The notes under the pieces were generated by a model. That model made no database searches and had not been told where the DNA came from. It was given only the letters and a program-made list of their open reading frames with translations. The position numbers and the translations under genes are program-made. Below, in pieces: positions 32,101-40,500 of a DNA stretch of 64,000 bases; within the stretch, counting starts at the first letter, position 1; the number at the start of each line of letters is the position of its first letter. The stretch is from Posidonia oceanica (taxonomy: Eukaryota; Streptophyta; Magnoliopsida; Alismatales; Posidoniaceae), in the NCBI GenBank assembly GCA_037176725.1, contig JAZBRS010000013.1, forward strand, positions 12,341,001 through 12,405,000. Reading direction: 5' to 3'.

Positions 32101-34514
32101 GGGGCCTCTGCTCTGACCACTGTTTCTGCTGAGCTGATTGGGACTGCCTCTGTTGTGCCAGACTGCTCCTCATCCGAGTAGTAGTCCTCAACACACACCC
32201 AATCCTCTGTCGGCGTCGTGGCTTGATCGTTGGTGGATCCCAGAATTCCTGCACTGGTAAAGTTAGTGAGGTCTCTGGGAATGGCTGCTTCACGGTCTTT
32301 GAGCTGGAAGCAGCGATCTTCGTTGAGCTTTGGTTCGTAGCCGAGACCTTCAGACTTCCTTCGCTCCACTGCAACGATCGGCCCCGCGATCCCTTGGCCG
32401 TGACGCCCGAGCGGCGTACCCTTTGTGTAACCCCACCTGTGACATACATTCTCGACCATTCGAAAGGGGTTGCTGTGAACGGTCAAGGAGTTGACACGTT
32501 CAAGATCAGGAACGAAGTTAACTGGCTCGCACCGGTTAACACGATAGAGGGCTTCAGAAGTCTCGGGGTCAAACGGGATGGATTGCGAAGACACGGGAGA
32601 GACTGCTTCGATCCGCTCCTTCTCAAAGTTCTCCGCCATGACGACAATGACATCATCGCCATGACGGTACTTTATCATTCGATGGAGGGTCGAAGGAAGG
32701 ACTTGATGCTTGTGAAGCCAAGGGCGCCCAAGCAGAAGATTGAAGTTAGGCTTCAAGTCGACGACATAGAATTCTACGTCGAAGACGACCGGGCCGATAG
32801 CCAGAGGGATAATCAGAATCCCTAGAGCGTCATGGTGAGTGTTGTCAAAAGCAGTCATTCCCTTCACGGCTGGCGTGATATCCTCGGCTTTGAATCCGAG
32901 CTTGGTTGCTGTACGCAAGGGGCAGACGTTAAGGCCTGACCCGTTATCAACCAGTGTTAGGGGAATGCGGAAGTTTTTGAACTGCACCGTGACGAACAGG
33001 GGCTGGTTGTGATTAATCCCCGCCGGAGGCAGCTCATCACTCGTAAAAGAGATGACCTGGGGCTCCGCGATTAACCCAACCATGCTCTCCAAGGCAGAAG
33101 GCTCAATGGACTGGGACACACGAGCAGCCTGGAACACGCGAAGAAAAGCCTCGCGGTGTTCGGCAGAAGTGTGGATCAAATCCCAGATGGAGATGTCGGC
33201 TTTGACCTTCTTAAGCTGAGAGGTTAAGTCTGCTTTAGGTTGGCTTCTCCTAGCAGCTGGAGGAGTGGTTCTAGCAGGTTCTAAGGGGATAGTGGAAGGA
33301 AGCTGGGTTACTACAGGCTGGGTAGGGATTTGGCTAACTACGGGCTGATCTGGGGTTGGATCTGCTATGGGTTGGCTTGAGGGTGGGGGCATAACAGGTC
33401 TAGGGTGAGTTGGCCTAGTTGCCGGCACTGGGGGCCTGTAAACCCTCCCTGATCGCGTTACTTCCGCACACATTTCCGTGGCGTAGCTGTAAGGGACGCG
33501 ATGGGTGTCCAGGGTCAAATCGATGACGACTGGAGCACGTGCTGCGAGCACAGGAGGGGTTACAGGGGGACCTACAGGATACTGGGGTCTGTCTAAGGGA
33601 TATGGTTGCTGTGGTGGGAAGGCTGGGGCAGGTTGAGGTCTGCCTAGGAGGTGTAGCCGAGGTCTATCTAAGGGGTATGGTTGTTGGGGTGGGAAGGCTG
33701 GGGCAGGTTGAGGTCTGCCTAGAAGGTGTGGCTGAGGTCGCCCTAAAAGGTGGATAGGGGAACTAGGCTGGGCCCTAGCTAGAAGGTGCACAGGGGATTG
33801 AGCCTGAGGGAGCACGGTGGGAGGCGCGAGAGGGTGCTCCGGCCTGGCACGCGGTCGGATCAAATGGATTCCCGACTCGGAGCCGGTAACTGCCGCGAGG
33901 TAGAGACTGATCGGGAAAGGCTCAGAGATGTCAGAGATAAGATCGGAAGGGTCTACTTCAGAGGTAGCAGGCCCAGAAGGAAAGACAGAGTGGACGCCTG
34001 AGGTTCCCGCCCCTCCCGGATAAGAGTGCTCCGGTAAAGGTTGGCGGACGATGCCAGAATGCGGGGGAACAGCTGGAGATGCAGATGCATGAGTGCGTGC
34101 TTGGGTGGATGCCTCGTGCGTGTCGATCACAATCGTTCCCGATTCGATCAGGTCCTGAATTGCGTTCCGCAGGGAGAAGCAATTGTCCGTCGAATGCCCA
34201 ACGCTTCGATGGAAATTGCAGAAGAGGTCCGACCTAAACCAATGCGGCAGAGGGCTTGGCGGCGGACGAACCTCTGGGAACTTCAGGAGCGATGCCACCT
34301 TTGGCAAGATGACCGTGAGTGGTTCCACCAGTGGGGTGAAATTCCGCCTCTCAGTGGGTGGTCTTCTTTGCCTCGGGTACGGGCCTTGCTGAACCGGTGC
34401 GGCAGGATAGACCGGTCTAGCGGTGGTTGTGATGTGCGGTGTGTGTGGATTCCTAGGTGCAGGAGCGTACACCATCTGAGCTGGGGCAGGCCGAGACGGC
34501 AAGCGAACAGGCAC
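29175..34514 (-). CDS. pol: E2 protease-G-patch-RT-RNase H polyprotein (pol N-terminal part)
   Basis: 1,779 codons from the first Met; the frame is open back to the gag TAG at 34641, so readthrough would fuse it to Gag. Order: nucleocapsid-type knuckle C99/H102/H107/C112; Pro-rich repeats (residues 250-312); aspartic protease with VDNGSGLNVCP (catalytic D523) and LLLGRPWLH; G-patch about 685-730; a Ser/Ala/Pro/Gln-rich linker about 740-1290; RT about 1340-1560 with IDYRDLNKASP, FMDGFSGYNQI and YVDD (1505-1508); a first RNase H about 1645-1765. That RNase H has lost its acidic residues (Ser and Arg at the usual Asp positions), as is typical when a second RNase H follows. The frame ends in TAG at 29175-29177, in frame with the next segment. 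Confidence 0.92.
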   Translation of the reverse strand: MPVRLPSRPAPAQMVYAPAPRNPHTPHITTTARPVYPAAPVQQGPYPRQRRPPTERRNFTPLVEPLTVILPKVASLLKFPEVRPPPSPLPHWFRSDLFCNFHRSVGHSTDNCFSLRNAIQDLIESGTIVIDTHEASTQARTHASASPAVPPHSGIVRQPLPEHSYPGGAGTSGVHSVFPSGPATSEVDPSDLISDISEPFPISLYLAAVTGSESGIHLIRPRARPEHPLAPPTVLPQAQSPVHLLARAQPSSPIHLLGRPQPHLLGRPQPAPAFPPQQPYPLDRPRLHLLGRPQPAPAFPPQQPYPLDRPQYPVGPPVTPPVLAARAPVVIDLTLDTHRVPYSYATEMCAEVTRSGRVYRPPVPATRPTHPRPVMPPPSSQPIADPTPDQPVVSQIPTQPVVTQLPSTIPLEPARTTPPAARRSQPKADLTSQLKKVKADISIWDLIHTSAEHREAFLRVFQAARVSQSIEPSALESMVGLIAEPQVISFTSDELPPAGINHNQPLFVTVQFKNFRIPLTLVDNGSGLNVCPLRTATKLGFKAEDITPAVKGMTAFDNTHHDALGILIIPLAIGPVVFDVEFYVVDLKPNFNLLLGRPWLHKHQVLPSTLHRMIKYRHGDDVIVVMAENFEKERIEAVSPVSSQSIPFDPETSEALYRVNRCEPVNFVPDLERVNSLTVHSNPFRMVENVCHRWGYTKGTPLGRHGQGIAGPIVAVERRKSEGLGYEPKLNEDRCFQLKDREAAIPRDLTNFTSAGILGSTNDQATTPTEDWVCVEDYYSDEEQSGTTEAVPISSAETVVRAEAPQSVFSALPLADIAGSSAGPVAEQASSHSFAATSALQVQAVVQELETLLLTEPNMLPTVTTTSVPLSPSLEGPSISSASNAAQPAPASSSGMQLAQSASHSPDNQQQLSWQDPMASEAALSQLRPDTKGQLSTTLSGPLSPLKSTPAYSPTVTLAAYSSLAPLACLFGPSTSELPPSDAPVNQIMQTPRAAICLAAEPVPQAPGAYYVDSPSDEEEGVAIEAQVDSWMSDLELLYQEQLQSIAEDLADHQAAEWKGKAVVTDPPLQEDHTSIMVLEDSATPDSPRPDELITLQPEGGSRWFVQPMPHLNNIPSGSNQISRQSGVSPTSTLEDPEGGTSAVHAAAVTEQNASAAEQNASVVEQSAVSAVESAKPSAVSTEHSAEPVRPEQTTEGVAGTEVAHRGYKNTRVSVTILKRHQGQAAEHMHSFNITNPSFEKEILSELIAYGEEDDTGMDETDEPLPEFRPYDDDPEGPNLHVEEETEVVNIGTAEEVREVCISAQLSTQVRAEFIAFLKEYADVFAWSYEDMVGLDIEIVVHNLPLNPDAKPVKQKLRRWRPQWLLMIKEEIMKQLGVNFLKVVLYPEWLANIVPVPKKDGRIRICIDYRDLNKASPKDDFPLPHIDVLVDNTAGHKMLSFMDGFSGYNQIKMAEEDMEKTSFITPWGVFCYQVMPFGLKNAGATYQRAMTALFHDLMHQEVEVYVDDMIAKTKEPEDHLACLRKLFDRLRKYKLRLNPKKCIFGVSSGKLLGYIVSQRGIEVDPLKAQAIVDMPPPRTEKEVRSLLGRLQYISRFIAQLTPICEPIFKLLRKNAQIHWSEECQAAFAKIKQLLIKPPVLVPPTPGRPLLLYLSTTQHSMGAVLGQHDESGRKERAIYYLSKKFNEYEARYTTLEKTCLSLVWAAQKLRHYMMAYPVQLLCRHDPIKFLFQKPAMVGRCAKWQVLLSQYYITFVTQKSMKGQAMADHLADLPLPEYQPL

Positions 34515-34640
34515 AGCAGGAGAATCGACGAATGCAACAGCGGGCTTCGGCGAATCCTTCCTCTTCGGGCGGTTGTTGCTGCTGCCGCTGTTGTTGTTGT
34601 TGGAGGTGCTGCTGTTGGCACTGTTGCTACTGATCGCTGC

Positions 34641-36233
34641 CTACTTAGCGAACGCAGAGAGAGCCGGGAAGTTGCCACTCCGCAAAGAACTCTCTACGCG
34701 CGCTCCAGCTCTGATGAGTGCCGCGAAAGTAGTGACTGGCTGAATGCTAAGCAGAGCTCCGAGAGACGGCTGCGCCCCTTTGATAACGATCTCGATAGAC
34801 TCCTCGTCAGAGGGTCTATCTTGAACCTGAGAGGCAAGGGCGCGCCAGCGGCCGACGTACTCCCCGAACGGCTCGCCAGAATTCTGCTTGATGGCGATCA
34901 AGTCCGCCCTCTTTGGGACAAGATCGAGGTTGAAGGAGTATTGCTCCAGGAACGCCTGACTGAGGTCGTTCCAAGTCTTGATGGCTGACATGTCGAGTGA
35001 TGTGAACCACTTGAGTGCCGGCCCGGTCAAACTCTTCTGGAACAAGCGGATCAGCAACCTCTCGTCAGCCTGAAGCTGAGCGAGATCACCGCAATACGCC
35101 TTCAGGTGTGCTACGGGGCAGCCCCTACCATTATATTTCTCGAAGTCCGGGATTTTGAACTTCGGAGGGAGTACCGCCTCTGGAAAGCAGCAGAGGTCTC
35201 GGAATTGGTAGGTCTGGTGCTCAGTACCCTGCACTAGTCGTAGTGCTTTCTCCAAGACGTCCATCCGGTTATTGATGGGGTCTTGGATTGCTGCTGGAGG
35301 AGAGGGATCAGCAGGGGTAGCGAGCACATACGCCGAATGGGTCGCACCTAAGTGCTCCTCCGGATCTACCATAGCGTCGCCTGGTGGAGCAACGGGATGG
35401 CCGACGTATCCGTGCTGGGGGATAGTGTATGCAGGAGTGTATGCAGGATGCTGGACTTGAGGGAGAGGAGAAGAATAAATGCCATGCTGTGCTGGGACAG
35501 GGGTAGGATGGCGGAGCACCAGTTGCTGTGCAGGCGGGGTGCCAGACAGCGAGCCAGTGAGGTACTGGGCTCCAGCCGATCCAAAGGGTTGACCACCAGA
35601 AGGAAGTGGAGCATGCTGTGCCAAGTGTTGTGCAGGAGGAGGCGGTAAACGAGCCCCCATCGTCGGAACCGTGAGCAGTTGCGACGATGGTCGAGGCGGA
35701 GGTGTAGAGGTCGATGCAAGGAATGCAGGAACTGGCCTCGGAGGAACCTCAGGAACGACAGGGACAGAAGGAGGACGAACTGATAGAGCCATGCCCTGCA
35801 GTCTCTGGGCAAGCTCCATCAGGTGCTGGTACTGTGCCTTGGGCGTCTCGCCAGTGGGGACGCTGAAGTGCAGTGCCGGCGGAGGCTGAGAAACAAGCGG
35901 CATGGACACAGACTGTCCGGGAGGGAAGGATTCTACAGAGAAGGTCGCAGCAGCGGTGGAAGGGATGTCGAAAGCGACGTATCCCTGGGGCGGAGGGGGC
36001 AGTGGCGTCTCCGGAGCGCGAGTAACGGCCGTCAAGATAGATTCGGCGACCGGATCCGGAGGAAGGGAGGCTTGCCACTGTCCCGGGGTGTACTGAGAAC
36101 CTAGAGACGTCAGAGGAGGAAACCCTGGCGTCGGAGGGGGAACAAGAGGGACAGAGGGAGCAACCGGAGGGGCCGGAACGGAAACACCCTCCGTGACGGG
36201 AGTAAAAGAAGGCTCACTAACGTACTGGGCCAT
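34641..36233 (-). CDS. gag: E2 gag
   Basis: 530 codons encoding the capsid protein that packages element RNA. I chose the start at 36233 (MAQY), with G at -3 and G at +4, because it matches the E1 gag start; the frame is open for 53 more codons to 36392. The first 340 residues are Pro-rich. The Retrotrans_gag domain lies about 350-500, with LTGPALKWFTSLD, AFLEQYSFNLDLVPKRADL and PFGEYVGRWRALA. The C-terminus ends AFAK-TAG; after the TAG the same frame stays open through a Ser/Asn-rich stretch into the knuckle and protease. The knuckle is thus outside the terminated Gag, so Gag without readthrough lacks it. Confidence 0.93.
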   Translation of the reverse strand: MAQYVSEPSFTPVTEGVSVPAPPVAPSVPLVPPPTPGFPPLTSLGSQYTPGQWQASLPPDPVAESILTAVTRAPETPLPPPPQGYVAFDIPSTAAATFSVESFPPGQSVSMPLVSQPPPALHFSVPTGETPKAQYQHLMELAQRLQGMALSVRPPSVPVVPEVPPRPVPAFLASTSTPPPRPSSQLLTVPTMGARLPPPPAQHLAQHAPLPSGGQPFGSAGAQYLTGSLSGTPPAQQLVLRHPTPVPAQHGIYSSPLPQVQHPAYTPAYTIPQHGYVGHPVAPPGDAMVDPEEHLGATHSAYVLATPADPSPPAAIQDPINNRMDVLEKALRLVQGTEHQTYQFRDLCCFPEAVLPPKFKIPDFEKYNGRGCPVAHLKAYCGDLAQLQADERLLIRLFQKSLTGPALKWFTSLDMSAIKTWNDLSQAFLEQYSFNLDLVPKRADLIAIKQNSGEPFGEYVGRWRALASQVQDRPSDEESIEIVIKGAQPSLGALLSIQPVTTFAALIRAGARVESSLRSGNFPALSAFAK

Positions 36234-37544
36234 TGCTGACCTAGAGCGCGTGAGAACTGGGCTGCGACGGGTGTTTAAGCGGTGCTTCCTAAGAGGAGCT
36301 ATCGTCGCAAGTGCGGATAGCTCGGAAAGGGAATGGTCGCGAGTAGGTCGCAACAGGGGCGTCAACGAGGGTCGGTACTCAAGCTCTGGCAAAGGGAACT
36401 CGCTTACCGATCACGCTGACACAACAGAAAGAAATTAGGGTTAGAGACTAAGAAGATGAATGCAAATGAGTTAGTTAAATGGCATGAATGATATGCATGC
36501 TTTCTAGTATGCCCCCCTCACCTAACTAGTGTGTCCTAGTAAGGTTGTCTACTCCGGGTATCCCTGGATGTACAGGTCATCGACTCAGGTCAGAAAAAGT
36601 AGGTCCCCTGCCTAACTCCTGGCCCAAAGCTCAGGTAATGACAGGGTGGTGCGTTGGTGGCCTCTACCCCGCCAAAGCGTGGGTGGTACCCTCTACTAAC
36701 ACCGACACGACCCCCGGACAAGGAGGGGACGGACCGACCAACTTATGCCACGCCCAAAGCAGTGGAACAAGAGGCCGGGACCATCCTTCGCAGACTAGTA
36801 GGTGGACTCAGAGGAGAAGAATGCATGCCCTATATGATGCTTATGCAAATGATTAGAGTTTTTTATCTTGCGCATTTTATTAACCAAAGGGAGTGAAGGA
36901 TTGTTTGTAGTCTCTAGTTGCCCCTAAAAGTTCTTTTTACTTGCATTTTTTAGTTAACAATGGGGGAAGCAGACAAGTCTCTACTATCCTAAGCATGGCA
37001 AGTGCGAAAGGGAAGAAAATCAGTCAAGCATGGCAGGCAACCATCATACAACACAACAAAAGGCATGTTCATGGCATGTGTGAGTGTTTGTGAATATGAT
37101 GGTGAAAAAGAAACATTCATCAAGTCAAAAGGCATGTAAGCATAGTATGTGCGTGTGTAGTGACATAGCAAGAGTGTAAAAGAAGCATTCAACATCCAAA
37201 AAGCATGTATTTTAGCCAAACAAAGTATGTAGACATGCAATGTGCAAGAATTAAAGCAATAATAAGCAAGTAAGATTAAGTAAGGTAAAAGTAAGCGGAC
37301 TGTAAAAGAAATATCAGCATAAGCAAGGCAATAAGTAAATAAACAAGCAAATAAGCGAAGTCAAGCAAAAGGAAGCGCAAACCGAGGCGAAAGAGGTGCA
37401 AAACCTAAGCAAAGTAGCCACGAAGCGACTTGCTAGGAGTTTGCACAGAAAAGCGAGCAAAACAGGCGAAGAAGGCACACAAGGCAGACAAAGCTGCAAA
37501 ACAAGCGAGCGAAAAAGCCAAGAGCGAAAGCCGGAGTCTGATCA
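36234..37544 (-). other. E2 leader between PBS and gag
   Basis: 1.3 kb. Strongly similar to the E1 leader at 36580-36820 and in the last 150 bp before the PBS; the middle is diverged. A donor-like CG|GTAAGCG lies at 36401-36409, aligned with the E1 CAG|GTACGT. It probably carries packaging and translation signals, but none can be pinned down. The ORF extension to 36392 is part of this leader. Confidence 0.65.
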
Positions 37545-37562
37545 TCCCCAGCAGAGTCGCCA
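37545..37562 (-). other. E2 primer-binding site
   Basis: The same 18 bases as the E1 PBS, one base from the end of the 5' LTR (37564). This fixes 37564-43376 as the 5' LTR of the element to its left on the plus strand. Confidence 0.87.
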
Positions 37563-37563
37563 C

Positions 37564-40500
37564 TGTAGCGATCCCGATCGGAATCAGGCTCGCTAATTAG
37601 CGGCGATTGGATCCGAGGAAGAGGCTCAACTCGAAAACACTTAAAATCGAGGAGAAAAGGGAAAGATAAGACAAATCAGAGTCGCCACCATGTCTATTAA
37701 CGGGAGACAAGGAAAATCGGGGGAAATGCGTGGATTAACACGCAAAACCAAGAATGAAATGCAAAGCAAAGCAATGCAAAGGAGAACAAATGCAAATGAA
37801 TGCAAATGAGATGACTCTAGCCTAGGATAGGGGCAATATGGTCATGGCGGGCCAGAAGACAGGGCAAGGACTCCTGTTACGCGCGGGGAAGGTGTTAGGC
37901 ACCCCCGACACGCCCGAGAATCGGTCTTTCTAGGCTTACGCTCGCATATGCAGGGAAATGCAGGATTGAATACCTATGTGCCTATGAATGCCTAAATGAA
38001 TGCTCAAGGAGTGCTCTAAGTGGGAAAAAAAGCAAGGCAGGGAAGTAAACGTGCTCTCTAAGTGCTCAGCTACGCTGTCCGTGTTCCGAACCAGGCGAAA
38101 CCTAGCTCGTGAGAACTCCAGGCAGTAAGCATCACAGCCCTATATGCAAATGCAAGTGAGAAAACAAAACAGCGTAAAAACCATGCAATGGGATCGACAT
38201 GCAAGAGAAAACGGCGCGAAACACGCAAAACGAGGCGGGAAGCGAACAACGCACGCAAAACGATGCGAAAGAGCGAAACCGGTGCGCAAAACAAGCGAAA
38301 AAAAGTAAGGCGGCACGCAAAACGAGACAATAAAACAGAATGGCACGCAATACGATGCAAAAAGAACGAAATCGGCACGCAAAACAAGCGAAAAACAAGA
38401 CGGGCGCGAAACGAGGCAAGAAAGCAGAATGGCACGCAAAACGGTGCAAAAGAAACGAAATCGGCAGGCAAAATGAGCGAAAAAGCAAGGCGGCACGCAA
38501 AACGAGACAACAAAACAGAATGGCACGCAAAACGATGCAAAAAGACGATTACGAGCACGCGAAATGGTGCCAAAACAAGACGGGCGCGCAAAACGGTGCA
38601 AAAGTAAAGCAGGCACGCAAAACGGTGCCAAAACAGCGAAACAAAACCCCGGAAAAGCTATGCGAATGCTAATGCAAAGAAAAAGATCAGAAGAAGCCAA
38701 AGAGAGGTAAGACAGCGCGTGTGTGAGAACAGACGCTGTTCGGGGCCACACAGAGCAGGTGTAAAGACCTGCAAAGGGGAGAGTGAGCAAACGGAGGGAT
38801 TACCGCCTCTTTGTGACCGTTTCCCACTAAACCGCTCCACGGTGTGTCTCGCACGCTGCCCAAAGCTCGCGATGCGATCGGATCGTGGAAAAGAGGGAAG
38901 AAAGTCACATTAAGTGGCAAAACCAGGGAAAACACAACACAAAACACTCAAGAATACGCGAAACGGGGATTGGAATTGATAGACAAGAAGGGGAGGTCCT
39001 ATTCTACATGCTCAAAGAGACCGAAAGCGAAAACGAGGCAAACTATGCAAATGGCATGCGAATGAATGCAGTGCAAAGGTTCAGGAGGGCATACCTAGAA
39101 ATCCTGGGGTCTGATCTGAAATCTGCTTGGTCCGTGCTGAAGAGCGTTTCGCTGCGGTCGCCTGGGCAGCTTGTTTGGGAAGATCCGACGGCCGGATTGA
39201 AAGATATCGCAGCTTCAGGGCGGAAAGGCCAGAACAGGAGAGAAGAACAGACCTAGGTGTTCAGGAGGTCCTAGGGATGTGCAAAAGGGTCCTCCCAGGT
39301 GGATGGGAGCTGAGGGGGCTCTGGTGTGTGCGAAAGAAACTTAATGCAAAGCTACATGAATGCAAATGCATGCAAGGTGCCAGAAAAGACAAGGAGGAAG
39401 ACTTTTTAGAAAAAAAGGAGTTCAAATGCTATTTTAAAAAAGAAAAGGGGCTTAAATGCAAATTTTTTGAAAAGGATGGGGCTTACAGGCAGGGATTCTG
39501 AGAACAGGAGGTGGCAGAGGGTAGTTTTGCAAAAAATAGGCTTCAGAACACAGCTTTTAAAAGTTGGTATGTATCAGAGGAGGTGTTGACAGCGAAGGAC
39601 AAGCAAAAAGCAATTTTTTAAAACATGAGGGGCTAAAGTGTAATTTTTCCAGAAAACAGGGTCCTGGGGAGTCTGGGAATGCAAGTGGAGGGTCTATATG
39701 CAATTTTGTAAGAATAGGAGCTAAGATGCAACTTTAGGGGCAAAACGGTCTTTTTACATGACTTTAAGAGGATGCAAGGACCTATATGTCATTTTTAAAT
39801 CATGCAAGGGTCAAGTATGCAATTTTAGATGCAAAATGTGCTCTGAAATTACTGACCATGGACTGACATACAATTTTTGAAAATGCAAGGTTGAAAATGC
39901 AATGCAATAAGCTAAGATGCATGCAAAATGATCATTATGCATTTAAAATGGACCTAGATGCAAAAATGAAAAATCAGAGGGGCAAATGTGCAATGCAGCA
40001 TGCAAAATACGAAAATAAACCCTAAGTTCTACAGTGCATTGGACTAGGATGCAAAAACAGAAACTAAGAAGGACCCAGAACGCAATACAATAAGGCAAAC
40101 TTACAGCATTTAAATTAAATAACCTACTGTAGGATTCAGATGCAAAAATTAAAAGCAGAGGGGCTAAAACATAAATTTCTACAACTAGACAGCACAGTGA
40201 ATGGACCATCATGCAAATACTAAAAACCAGAAACATTTAAAGCAATTTAATAAGATTTTAACTTCAATATAACATATGACTTAAGTCATCAGGACCTAAA
40301 AGCAATATTGAAAACTTAATATGATATGGATGCAATGTGGAGAAAATTAACTAAAGTTGCTGAAAATAAAAAAAAAAAGAATGGCAGTAGCTTACAGCGG
40401 GGAGACGGCCGGAGGTCCGCCGGCGACGCTCTGGACAGGCGGGGGAGGGACGACGCGGTGCGGCGGAGAGCGGGGGGGAAGCTGCGGGGTGCGACGGAGG

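Noticed and set aside
32223..32825. Plus-strand 200-codon frame
   Set aside because: Antisense shadow of the E2 protease/linker frame with no family features.
34041..34988. Plus-strand 315-codon frame
   Set aside because: Antisense to the end of gag and the start of pol in E2; composition mirrors the coding strand.
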